Notes under the pieces: model-generated
Databases searched by the model: none
What the model was told of the DNA's origin: nothing
Seen by the model: the letters and a program-made list of their open reading frames with translations, nothing else
NCBI GenBank assembly: GCA_045805265.1
Contig: JBJMLO010000027.1
Coordinates: 14,108-78,107 of the forward strand
DNA from: JBJMLO01 sp045805265
GTDB taxonomy: Bacteria > Actinomycetota > UBA4738 > JACQTL01
Direction of reading: 5' to 3'
DNA length: 64,000 nt
Shown: one piece after another, positions 25,888-34,292 of the stretch
How positions within the stretch are numbered: position 1 is the stretch's first letter
Layout: every line of letters begins with the position of its first letter
Program-made: the position numbers and the translations under genes

Positions 25888-26739
25888 GTGATCTACGGAC
25901 TCACCGCGGCACTCGCGTGGGGAACGGGAGACTTCCTCGCGGCGCTCTCGTCCAGGCGCATCGGCCTCCAGCGAACCGTCGTCGTCTCGCAACTCTGCGC
26001 GACGCTGGCCCTCGCCGTGGCGGGCGTCGCGTTCCGCGAGCGCTTCGCGACGCCGGCGCCGGGATTGCTGGACACGGCCGGGGTCGGGCTCATCCTCACC
26101 GCGGCCTACCTGTTCCTGTACCGGGGCCTGCAGCTGGGCCCCGTCGCGCTGGTGAGCCCGCTCGCCGCGGCGAGTTCCGCGGTGACCGTCGTCATGGCCG
26201 TGGCCATCCTGGGCGAGATCCTGAGATGGCCCGCCGAAGCGGCGCTCGTGGTCATCCTGGGTGGCGTGGTCCTGGCGTCGGCCCCTGTGGGCCCCCGACC
26301 ACGCCGGGCTCGATTCCGGCAGGCGGGGACGGCATTCGGGCTGGGTGCATGTGCGGCGCTCGGAGCTTTCTCCTTCTGCATCGCGGTCCTGTCGCGGCGA
26401 TATGGCTGGTTCCCGGTGGTGTTCGGCACCCACGTCGTCGCCGCGACCCTGTTCTGCGGATGGTTCGCGTTCCGGCGGCCCTCGGTCCCCCCTGGGCTGG
26501 GGGCCCTCTCGATCATCCCGGCCGCCGCGATCGGAGTGCTCGACGCCGTGGCGACCTCGGCGTTCGCCAGGGGGACCGAAGTCGGGTCCGTTTCCCTGGT
26601 CACTGCGGTCGCTTCTGCCTTCCCGCTCGTGCCCATGGTGTGCGGGCTGGTGATCCTCGGAGAGCGTCCCCACAGGACGCAGATCGCGGGCGCCGTGTGC
26701 GTGGTCGGGGGCCTGATCGCGCTCGGGACCCTGGTGTGA
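25888..26739 (+). CDS. EamA/DMT-family transporter
   Basis: 283 residues, about ten hydrophobic helices in two EamA repeats (LTAALAWGTGDFLAALSSRR; the second starts near residue 150). The family mostly exports metabolites such as amino acids and nucleotides. GTG start 32 nt after the lipoyl gene, with only a weak GGATCGGAG site. Probably moves a substrate or by-product of cluster 1; direction and cargo unknown. Confidence 0.85.
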   Translation: MIYGLTAALAWGTGDFLAALSSRRIGLQRTVVVSQLCATLALAVAGVAFRERFATPAPGLLDTAGVGLILTAAYLFLYRGLQLGPVALVSPLAAASSAVTVVMAVAILGEILRWPAEAALVVILGGVVLASAPVGPRPRRARFRQAGTAFGLGACAALGAFSFCIAVLSRRYGWFPVVFGTHVVAATLFCGWFAFRRPSVPPGLGALSIIPAAAIGVLDAVATSAFARGTEVGSVSLVTAVASAFPLVPMVCGLVILGERPHRTQIAGAVCVVGGLIALGTLV

Positions 26740-26769
26740 CCGGGAAGTTCGTCGACGAGGGAGGGAAGC

Positions 26770-27183
26770 GTGCAGATCGATGAGGCAGGGCGCGTCGTTG
26801 AGGGGGTCATGGCCGAGGCGAGGCGGAGGGCGGTCGAGCTGAGCGTCGCCGTCGCCGACGAGTCGGGTCATCTGGTCGCGGCGGGCCGTATGGACGGCGC
26901 CCCGTTCGGCACGATGGACGTCGCGCTCGACAAGGCGCATAGCGCGGCCGCCTTCGCCGCGCCCACCTCGCGATGGGCCGCATCGAGTGCCCCCGGCGGA
27001 TCGAATTGGGGATTCCACGCCGCACTCGGCGGTCGGATGACCGTGTACGGCGGGGGTCTCCCGATCATGCGAGACGGCCGATTGATCGGTGCCGTCGGCG
27101 TGAGCGGAGCGGCGGCAGACGTGGACGAGAGCTGCGCGGCGGCCGGAATCGAGGCGGCGGGGTTGGACACGGCCCGAGACTGA
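26770..27183 (+). CDS. GlcG/HbpS-like (DUF336) protein
   Basis: 137 residues, single domain: A-R-R-RAVELSVAVADESGHL, an internal DKAHSAAAF segment and a C-terminal GGGLPIMRDGRLIGAVGVSG, the hallmark of the GlcG/HbpS family. Members occur next to glycolate, propanediol and sugar-acid catabolic genes, and some bind haem; the role is not well defined. GTG start after GGGAGGGAAGC. Lies between the EamA transporter and the aldo/keto reductase. Confidence 0.85.
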   Translation: MQIDEAGRVVEGVMAEARRRAVELSVAVADESGHLVAAGRMDGAPFGTMDVALDKAHSAAAFAAPTSRWAASSAPGGSNWGFHAALGGRMTVYGGGLPIMRDGRLIGAVGVSGAAADVDESCAAAGIEAAGLDTARD

Positions 27184-27202
27184 CGAAAGGGGGAGCCGAG
27201 AC

Positions 27203-28216
27203 ATGCGTTACCGGAGGCTGGGCCGCTCGGGACTCATGGTGTCGGAGATCGGGTTGGGGTCATGGCTCACGTACGGGACTGCCGTCACCGAGGACGTCGC
27301 GAAGGCGTGTGTCCATCGAGCCTTCGACCTCGGCGTGAACTTCTTCGACACCGCGAACGAGTACGGGGCCGGGAAGGCCGAGGAGACCCTCGGCTCGATC
27401 CTCTCGTCCTTCCCGCGGAGCTCCTATGTCCTCGCCACCAAGGTGTACTGGCCGATGGGGGACGGTCCGAACGACTGGGGGCTCTCGCGCAAGCACGTCA
27501 CCGAGCAGCTCCACGCGTCCCTTGCCCGCCTCGGGGTGGACTACGTGGACCTCTACCAGTGTCATCGGTTCGACACGCAACGGCCGCTCGAGGAGACGCT
27601 CAGCACCATGAACGACCTGGTCCGCCGGGGCGACGTCCTGTATTGGGGCGTCTCGGAGTGGACCGCGGACCAGATCGCGGAAGCGGTCGCGATCTGCCGA
27701 CGGGAAGGGTGGGAAGAGCCCCGCAGCAATCAGCCGATGTACAACCCGCTGTGGCGCTCGATCGAGCGAGGGGTCATGCCGGTGTGCGAGACGCTCGGAC
27801 TCGGGCTCGTGGTCTTCTCCCCGCTCGCACTCGGCGTGCTGTCAGGGAAGTACCTCTCCCCGGATTCCGTGCCCGCCGAGAGCCGTGCGGCGGGACCTCC
27901 GATCGCCTTTTACTCGGAGCAGGACGAGTGGAAGGACCTGCCCTTCTTCCGTCAGCCGGTCCTCGACGCGGTCCAACGACTGAAGCCGGTTGCGGAGAAA
28001 GCCAACTGCACGGTGGCTCAGCTCTCGCTCGCGTGGATTCTGCGGTCTTCCGCGGTGTCCTCCGTGATCACGGGCGCGAGCCGGGTCACGCAAGTGGAGG
28101 ACAACGCGGCCGCCTCGGATCTCGAGGTCGATCCGGCTCTCCTCGAGGAGGTATCCGAGATCCTGAGGCCAGTGGCCGACTTCACCTCGCCGACCATGCC
28201 GAACATGGACGACTGA
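27203..28216 (+). CDS. aldo/keto reductase (potassium-channel beta-subunit-like group)
   Basis: 337 residues, TIM barrel with the full catalytic tetrad: Asp in NFFDTANEYG, Tyr in the same motif, Lys in VLATKVYW, His in YQCHRFD. C-terminal NADP-binding text SVITGASRVTQVEDN. Similar to YghZ/Kv-beta type AKRs that reduce small aldehydes and ketones. ATG after AAAGGGGGAGC. Last gene of the cluster 1 plus-strand run; it may reduce an aldehyde formed by the transketolase branch. Confidence 0.9.
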   Translation: MRYRRLGRSGLMVSEIGLGSWLTYGTAVTEDVAKACVHRAFDLGVNFFDTANEYGAGKAEETLGSILSSFPRSSYVLATKVYWPMGDGPNDWGLSRKHVTEQLHASLARLGVDYVDLYQCHRFDTQRPLEETLSTMNDLVRRGDVLYWGVSEWTADQIAEAVAICRREGWEEPRSNQPMYNPLWRSIERGVMPVCETLGLGLVVFSPLALGVLSGKYLSPDSVPAESRAAGPPIAFYSEQDEWKDLPFFRQPVLDAVQRLKPVAEKANCTVAQLSLAWILRSSAVSSVITGASRVTQVEDNAAASDLEVDPALLEEVSEILRPVADFTSPTMPNMDD

Positions 28217-28396
28217 GTCTTCGTCGGCCTGGCCGGGTTCGGGCGCCAGTGCGTCTTCTCAGGTCCGCAACTCGATTTTGACGGACCGACGAGACCGTGA
28301 TATCCACCCCGGGCGGGTAGACGGCACATCCTAGGTTGCCGGGGGGGTTCGGCTCGCCGGACGCACGGCTGGATGCCGATGGAAAGGAGCCGTGGG

Positions 28397-30055
28397 ATGA
28401 AGCGGTCGTTCGTGACCCTCTGCATCGTGGCCGGGATGACGGCGGCGGCGTCGCTGACTCCAGCAAGCGGAGCGATGGGCTCCTCTCCCGTCCATCGGCC
28501 GGAGTGCGACGACAACTCGCCCCTCTGCGCCGAGGTCTACCACTCGGTCGGCTACGCCGGCTCGTACACGGGCCACGACGAGCCCTCGCTGCTCTTCTAC
28601 TCGGACACCGCGGGCTCGGGGAACTCCATGACCTACGGGGTCACGGTTCCGACGGAGCCACCCACTCCGCCGACGCAGGACGGGACCGGCGGCACGGACA
28701 ACTTCCAGCTCCGTCCCGCGTTCTGGCTCGGGTTGGCGCTCTGCAACGACGAGTCCTCCCCGAACCCCGGGGGCAGCTCGGTCGGGCCGCAGGTGCCGTG
28801 CACGCCCGACAGCGACTCGAACATCTACAACAGCCCCAACCCCGGCTCTCTCCGCTACATCGGGAGGCACCCGGGCACGGCGTTCCTCGAGCTGCAGTTC
28901 TACCCCCCGGGCTGGGCGCCCTTCCAGGCGGGCGGCATCAGCTGTGACGCGACGAAGTGGTGCGTCGCCATGGTGATCTGGAGCCTCGCGGAGAACGACA
29001 ACACCGGCCAGCAGCTGAACCCGACCTGCTCGAAGATCGTCGGCGTCGAGTACCCGAACTTCGCCTTCCTCACGCACGACGGCGCGTCGCAGGCGCCCGC
29101 GAACCCGGTCCAGGCTACGGGCGACACGTACACGCCCGATGCATCCCGCGACCTCTTCATGGACGGCGGCGACCGGCTCGCGGTGAGCATCCACGACACC
29201 GCGCATGGGCTCTTCACGGGGATCAACGACCTCACGTCGGGCGATTCCGGCTCGATCACCGCGAGCGCGACGAACGGCTTCGGCGAGGTGGATTTCGCCC
29301 CGACGGGCAGGTCGTGCAACAACATCCCGTACGACTTCCACCCGATGTACAGCACGTCGAGTCCGAACACTCGCATCCCGTGGGCAGCCCACTCCTACAA
29401 CGTCGCCTTCTCCGACGAGATCGGGCACTTCGAGTACTGCAACAAGGCCGCTCCCGGTTCGCGCCAGTGCGCGCAGGCCGGCGTGACGGACCCGAACGGG
29501 GCCGACGGCGACGACAACTTCTGCTTCAACGCCTCGGAGTCGCTGCTCGTGCCGGTCACGGGCTGCACCGACACGGACTACGAGTTCGACGGCGTCCCGT
29601 ACAAGCTGACGTGGCCGGGGACATTCTCGAACGCGGCTCGGGATGCGTCCCTCCATCCGAGCTCGGTCCTGTTCACGAGTCCGCTCACGAACGGTCAGAA
29701 CTACAGCCGAGTGGCGTTCGAGGCGGATCTTCCACGCATCGAGTTCGCGACGTCGCCGCCGTGCCAGCGGCACCTCTCCAACCCAGCGGATCCCAGTCCC
29801 GGCGCCGGGTGCGTGAACCCACCGGTGGGTGCGGACTTCTACCCCATCTTCACCACGGGCAGCTCGGGAGGAGGATGCGTCTGGCAGCTCGGCGGCACCC
29901 ACATCCCGGGGACGACGAACACGTTCGGCGGGAACTCCGCGACGGAGTACGGGACGACCCTGCTGGCGCTCTTCTACCCGGCGGCGGACGGCGGACCCCA
30001 GTACATCTACGAGGACTACCGGCACATCCTGTCGACCAACCCCTGTCCGGGGTAG
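28397..30055 (+). CDS. large secreted Cys-rich protein of unknown function
   Basis: 552 residues. The ATG at 28397 is set by AAGGAG seven bases upstream; the leader MKRSFVTLCIVAGMTAAASL ends near residue 24. The mature part is rich in Cys, Trp, Tyr, Asn and Gly: YHSVGYAGSYTGHDEPSLLF, FLELQFYPPGW, and a late QYIYEDYRHIL. It looks like an extracellular beta-rich domain with several disulfides. I cannot assign an enzyme family. It is followed at once by a strong hairpin, so it is monocistronic. The start of the next gene lies 477 bp away. Confidence 0.8.
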   Translation: MKRSFVTLCIVAGMTAAASLTPASGAMGSSPVHRPECDDNSPLCAEVYHSVGYAGSYTGHDEPSLLFYSDTAGSGNSMTYGVTVPTEPPTPPTQDGTGGTDNFQLRPAFWLGLALCNDESSPNPGGSSVGPQVPCTPDSDSNIYNSPNPGSLRYIGRHPGTAFLELQFYPPGWAPFQAGGISCDATKWCVAMVIWSLAENDNTGQQLNPTCSKIVGVEYPNFAFLTHDGASQAPANPVQATGDTYTPDASRDLFMDGGDRLAVSIHDTAHGLFTGINDLTSGDSGSITASATNGFGEVDFAPTGRSCNNIPYDFHPMYSTSSPNTRIPWAAHSYNVAFSDEIGHFEYCNKAAPGSRQCAQAGVTDPNGADGDDNFCFNASESLLVPVTGCTDTDYEFDGVPYKLTWPGTFSNAARDASLHPSSVLFTSPLTNGQNYSRVAFEADLPRIEFATSPPCQRHLSNPADPSPGAGCVNPPVGADFYPIFTTGSSGGGCVWQLGGTHIPGTTNTFGGNSATEYGTTLLALFYPAADGGPQYIYEDYRHILSTNPCPG

Positions 30056-30071
30056 GCGAACCCGACCCACG

Positions 30072-30109
30072 CACCGGCGGGGCCCCGCATCCAGGCGGGG
30101 CCCCGCCGG
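30072..30109 (+). terminator. strong GC hairpin terminator
   Basis: Perfect 13-bp stem CCGGCGGGGCCCC (30074-30086) with GGGGCCCCGCCGG (30097-30109), extendable to 15 bp with a 6-nt loop. It lies 18 nt after the secreted protein's stop. No T-tract, as is common in GC-rich actinobacteria. Confidence 0.6.
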
Positions 30110-30532
30110 GAGCGTCCGAGGTTCCCCAATCCTGCGGGCGAGGTGTCGGACATCGGGGCCGCGGCCGCGGTGGCCTTCGTGTTCCTGATCGCGGCCTCAC
30201 GGCGAGCCACGCCAGGAGGGTCCCCCGCTCCCTCCGACCGCCTGGTCGACGCCACGCCCCTCGGGCAACTCGCCTGGCTCTCGGTCCCCGTCCGGCCACG
30301 AGCCGGTGCACCGCCCGGACCATGGCCTCGTGGGCCGCTGTACTTCCCGCCGCGACGCACGCCTCCTCGATCGCGGAGAAGTCGGTTGTGGGGACGTCCA
30401 CCCGTTCATTTGCTGAGCTCCGGGACTTTCGCCCGCCGAGACGCTTCCTACTCGGGATGCGGTATTGACCTTCCGATGGGCAGCGGTCGATGCTGCGGCA
30501 GTCCAACCCGTGCCTGAAAGGAGTCCCCCCCG
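30110..30532. other. intergenic region, possible gene remnant
   Basis: No frame here looks like an intact gene. On the minus strand around 30300-30410 a stretch translates to protein-like text (VPTTDFSAIEEACVAAGSTA, then AHEAMVRAVHRLV) without a sensible start or family, so it may be a decayed gene. The last 15 bases contain the AAAGGAG ribosome site of the next gene. Confidence 0.3.
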
Positions 30533-32128
30533 ATGCGACGCCGGCACCGAGTCCCGGTTCTGCTATCCACCGCCCTGGTCGGGGCGCTCGCGCTTCAGCC
30601 CGTGGCCGCCCACGCCGTCCGCGGTACCACCGCTGTCCGGCACACGAGCGAGGTCGGGCTCGGGGCGTCAGCGCACCACGTCAAGGGCGGGACGCTGTTC
30701 CAGCACAAGAAGCCAAACGCGCAGGAGCACGACCAGTTCCTGAAGCTCAAGATCCCCACCGTGACCCTCCGGCCCCGGAACCAGAGCAGGGTCGTTGAGG
30801 TGCAGAGGAAGGGCCCGGCGAGCTCGGGTGCTCCGGCGAGCGACCGCTCCAAGATCACGATCCCGTACTTCGTCAACACCGACCACCTCACGTCGAGCTC
30901 GCTCCTCGACCCGAACGACCCCAACGTGGCGGCGTTCGAGAACAAGGTCGTCGTGACGAACAACGAGGTGATCTCCTTTTCCGTCGACGGCGGCCACACC
31001 TTCCACACGTTCAACGTCGGCTCGCTGTATGCGGACAGGCCCGCCGGCGGGGTCTGCTGCGACCAGGTCATCCGGTACGCGCCGTCGATCAACCGGTTCA
31101 TCTGGATCGACCAGTACTGGACGGCTTCCGGCCACAGCGACAACCTCGACCGCCTGGCCGTGTTCCCCCCGTCCTCCGTGACCGCGGGTGGGCTGACGTC
31201 GTGGACGTACTGGGACATCACGGCGGCTGAGCTTCCGGGGACGCATCCGTTCCTCGACTACCCCGACCTCGCCCTCGGTTCCAACTACGTCTACTTCTCG
31301 AGCGACGCGGGCGCCGCGTGCTGCAGCGTGAACCAGTCGGTGATCGCCCGGATCGGGCTCGACAACCTCCAGAACGGGCTCAACCTGGCGGCCGGGCCGC
31401 ACGCCTGGCGCTACCTGGACCAGGTCCTGCTCGGCGGGCAGGTCACGCAGAACACGCTGGGGCGGGCATTCTGGGCCAGGAACATCGACAACAGCCACAT
31501 CCAGGTCAACTCCTGGAGCGAGTCGTCCACGTCGTACCTCAGTCCCGCGGCGGTGGTCGCGATCGGGTCGTGGCCGAACACCGACTACACCACGACGACC
31601 CCGGACGGGAAGACGTGGCTCGCCACGTACACCGGCGCCGTCATTGGGGAGGCGCGGGGCGGGCCGAAGAACGACAGCCTGTGGTTCGCGTGGACGGCCG
31701 GCCGGGGGTCCGGCAAGCTCAGTTGGCTCAGCCAGGTCCACGTCGAGCTCGTGCAGATCAGCGCCTCGACGCTCGGCTTGATCAGCCAGCGGGCCATCTG
31801 GAACCCTGCGCACACGTTCGCGTACCCAGCGCTGACGACGAACCCAGCCGGCCAGCTCGCCATCTCGATGGCCTGGGGAGGTGGCTGCTGCTACGTGAAC
31901 TTCGCGGTGGGCAACCTCACCACGTCGCCATTCCTGGTCATCAACGCCACCAGCAGCACGGCGAATTGTCTGTGTGGGCGCTGGGGCGACTATTTCGGCA
32001 TCGGGCCGGCAAACCAGGTGGATCGTCCGAACGCGTTCGTCGCCGCTGGGTACGGGTTCAGCGCGCCGCCCGCCGGCGGACCCGCCACCTACGACCCTCA
32101 CTTCGTGGGCTACCAGATAGACCCGTAG
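30533..32128 (+). CDS. secreted protein, possible beta-propeller
   Basis: 531 residues. Signal peptide RVPVLLSTALVGALALQPV ending at AHA near residue 28; ATG fixed by AAAGGAG at 30518. The mature part contains a likely Asp-box (SVDGGHTFH), repeated CC pairs (GGVCCDQV, GAACCSVNQ, GGGCCYVNF, CLCGRWGDYFG) and regularly spaced aromatic strands, which suggest a sialidase-like propeller held by disulfides. No catalytic assignment is possible. It stands alone between two hairpins and is not visibly part of either catabolic cluster. Confidence 0.78.
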   Translation: MRRRHRVPVLLSTALVGALALQPVAAHAVRGTTAVRHTSEVGLGASAHHVKGGTLFQHKKPNAQEHDQFLKLKIPTVTLRPRNQSRVVEVQRKGPASSGAPASDRSKITIPYFVNTDHLTSSSLLDPNDPNVAAFENKVVVTNNEVISFSVDGGHTFHTFNVGSLYADRPAGGVCCDQVIRYAPSINRFIWIDQYWTASGHSDNLDRLAVFPPSSVTAGGLTSWTYWDITAAELPGTHPFLDYPDLALGSNYVYFSSDAGAACCSVNQSVIARIGLDNLQNGLNLAAGPHAWRYLDQVLLGGQVTQNTLGRAFWARNIDNSHIQVNSWSESSTSYLSPAAVVAIGSWPNTDYTTTTPDGKTWLATYTGAVIGEARGGPKNDSLWFAWTAGRGSGKLSWLSQVHVELVQISASTLGLISQRAIWNPAHTFAYPALTTNPAGQLAISMAWGGGCCYVNFAVGNLTTSPFLVINATSSTANCLCGRWGDYFGIGPANQVDRPNAFVAAGYGFSAPPAGGPATYDPHFVGYQIDP

Positions 32129-32132
32129 GCGG

Positions 32133-32187
32133 GCCGCGCTCTTCGATTGATCGGTCGGTCCCCATCCCGGCGCGGCGGGCTTTGTTT
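32133..32187 (+). terminator. possible terminator
   Basis: GCCGCGC (32133-32139) pairs with GCGCGGC (32170-32176), followed by a T-rich TTTGTTT (32181-32187). The loop is long (about 30 nt), so this is a weak call supported by its position five bases after the propeller-like gene. Confidence 0.35.
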
Positions 32188-32774
32188 CGATTGGCACGGC
32201 CGTCCTGAGGAGCGGGTTTGTCGAACCGAATTCTCGCCGGCTCACCTCACTCCAAGGCGCTGCGCAATCCTGTCGGGGAGCGAGAGGGTGCAGAGGACGC
32301 CACGCGGGCGAGTTTTCTCCTACCATTTGGCCAAGTCCCGCTGGAGGCTGGAGTGGGGCCGGCAGACAATCCTGTTCCGGTAGGTCAGTGCCGTGCTCGG
32401 TGCGGCGCCGGGAACGGATTTCCGCCAGTTTGGGAACGGATTCTGAGCCTGCGCTGGCGAGGGGACAGGCCGGGCGAGGTCTCCTTCCATGCTGCCCCCG
32501 AGGTCCAGCCCGGCCCGGCTCCCGGGGGCAGGGGTGGGCGACGATCACCCCGCCTCGGAGAGACCTCTTCCCGCGACCCACGCCGCCTCCAATGCGGCCA
32601 GTCGACCGGCGCCGCCCGGTTCGAGACGACGCCGTCGCCACCTGGCACGCCAAAGGCCACCCCGGCCTCTCCCTTGGAGCGATTATCCGAGCCTCAATGC
32701 GTCGGCAGCTGTGCATTTGCTTAGAGGGTCATGAGAACCCAGCCGCGGAGGGGCGGGCTAGACTCGGCCCCGCG
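32188..32774. other. 587-bp intergenic region without recognisable genes
   Basis: Both strands hold only short frames with non-protein-like composition. A 10-mer GGAACGGATT occurs twice (about 32409 and 32435). The right end holds the proposed promoter of the kinase gene. Nothing else is recognised. Confidence 0.4.
32759..32764 (+). promoter_or_regulatory. -10 box for a probably leaderless kinase mRNA
   Basis: TAGACT lies ten bases before the GTG at 32775. A start site six to ten bases after a -10 would fall at or just before that GTG, and there is no Shine-Dalgarno sequence in front of it, so the transcript is probably leaderless, as is frequent in actinobacteria. No good -35 is visible. 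Confidence 0.35.
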
Positions 32775-34292
32775 GTGAGCCTTCTCGGTATCGACATCGG
32801 GTCGAGCGCCGTCAAGGCGGCGGCCTACCGCGACACCGGATCGGCGCTCGCCCGGGCCGAGGAGCCGGTCCCGTCCCGGTACCCGGCCCCCGGGCAGTGG
32901 GAGACGGATCCCGACGAGGTCTGGCGAGCCACCGTCCGGGCGGTCCGGCGGATCACCTCGTCGGCCCGGGTCCGGAAGGATCCTCCCGCCGCCGTCTCGG
33001 TATCGGCTTCGGGCCGGGAGAGCTTCCCTGCCCGGGCGGACGGCTCGGCGCTCGGGCCCTGCCTGCGGACCGCCGACGGGCGGCGGCCCTCCCCGGACGC
33101 CTCCGAGCTCCTGGGGGGAGACCGGGAGGAGTGGGTGCGGGCGTGCGGGCACGTCCCCGACCACATGGACCCGACGAACCGGCTCCTGTGGTGGGACCAG
33201 ACGGCGCCGAGGACGCTGGCCCGGGCCCGGTGGTTCCTGGGATGGCACGAGCTCGTGTCGCTCCGGATGGTCGGGGAGCCCCTGATCGACCCCGCGCTCG
33301 CCTCCGGGTTCCTCGCCTTCGACCTGGCCTCGCGCGACTGGGCTCCGGACCGGGTCACCACCCTGGGGCTCGATCCCCGCGTGCTGCCGCGGATCGTCCC
33401 GTGGGCCGCGCAGGTCGGACGCGTGCGGGCGCCCGTCGCCCGGGAGCTGGGGCTCCCGAACGGTTGCCGCTTCGTGGTCGGGACCTTCGACGGCTGCTGC
33501 GCGGCGGTCGGATCGGCGGCGGTTCACGAGGAGACGGCGTTCCTCGCGGTGGGGTCGTGGGAGTCGGTGGTGACGCCCGTGGCCCGGACCCGCTTCCGTC
33601 CCGCGGCGAAGGCCCGGCTGGTGGTCGGTCCCCACCCGAGCGTCCCCGGGACCGGCCTGTGGGCGCGAAGCCCGAACGGCTCGGTGGCCGTGGCCTGGGC
33701 CCGCTCCCTGACGGGGGTCTCGCTGCGGGACCTGGACGACCGCCTGCGGGCGGCGGGGCCCGACCCGTCTCCGGTGGTGGTGGTCCCGCACCTGTCGGGA
33801 GCGGTCGTCCCGTGGCCGGACGCGCTCGACTCCACGGGGACGATCGTGGGGATGTCGCTGGCGACGACCGGGGTCGACGTCGTGCGGGGCACCCTGGAGT
33901 CGATCGGGATGGAGCTCGCCCTCACGCTCGACGCCCTCCGCCGGGCGGGAAGCCGCGCGGAGGCCTGGCGGGTGGCGGGCGGCGGCACCCGCTCGCCGTG
34001 GTGGATGCAGCTGAAGGCCGATCTCACCGGGATCCCGGTGGAGGTGGCGGCAGAGAAGGAGCCGGGGACGATGGGGGCCGCCCTCCTCGCGGGCATCGGT
34101 GTCGGGACGTACGCGTCGCTGGAGGAGGCCACCGGGCGGGTGGTGGTCCGGACCCGCTTCGAGCCGGACGCCGCCCGCCGCGGCCGGTTCGCGGAACGCA
34201 TGGCCCGCTACGGGAACCTGGTCACCGGGCTGCTCCGCCTGCAGCGGCCCCGCCCTCCCGGGGAGGGGGTGGCGCGTGCCGCACGGGGGTGA
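32775..34292 (+). CDS. FGGY-family carbohydrate kinase
   Basis: 505 residues. N-terminal LLGIDIGSSAVKAAAYRD (phosphate loop), QWETDPDEVW, catalytic Asp region VGTFDGCCAAVGS, and the second FGGY half with GGGTRSPWWMQLKADLTG and GTMGAALLAG. Family members phosphorylate sugars or polyols such as xylulose, ribulose, erythritol, glycerol or apulose; the specificity loop is not readable by eye. First gene of cluster 2. It overlaps the following ThDP gene by 17 bp, so their functions are probably consecutive. Confidence 0.88.
   Translation: MSLLGIDIGSSAVKAAAYRDTGSALARAEEPVPSRYPAPGQWETDPDEVWRATVRAVRRITSSARVRKDPPAAVSVSASGRESFPARADGSALGPCLRTADGRRPSPDASELLGGDREEWVRACGHVPDHMDPTNRLLWWDQTAPRTLARARWFLGWHELVSLRMVGEPLIDPALASGFLAFDLASRDWAPDRVTTLGLDPRVLPRIVPWAAQVGRVRAPVARELGLPNGCRFVVGTFDGCCAAVGSAAVHEETAFLAVGSWESVVTPVARTRFRPAAKARLVVGPHPSVPGTGLWARSPNGSVAVAWARSLTGVSLRDLDDRLRAAGPDPSPVVVVPHLSGAVVPWPDALDSTGTIVGMSLATTGVDVVRGTLESIGMELALTLDALRRAGSRAEAWRVAGGGTRSPWWMQLKADLTGIPVEVAAEKEPGTMGAALLAGIGVGTYASLEEATGRVVVRTRFEPDAARRGRFAERMARYGNLVTGLLRLQRPRPPGEGVARAARG

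Noticed and set aside
30143..30517. 124-codon plus-strand frame between the secreted proteins
   Set aside because: No ribosome site, low-complexity Arg/Pro/Ser text after a few plausible residues, and it abuts the next gene's ribosome site.
32188..32774. Gene or integrase remnant in the gap before the kinase
   Set aside because: I looked for recombinase or transposase motifs on both strands and found none.
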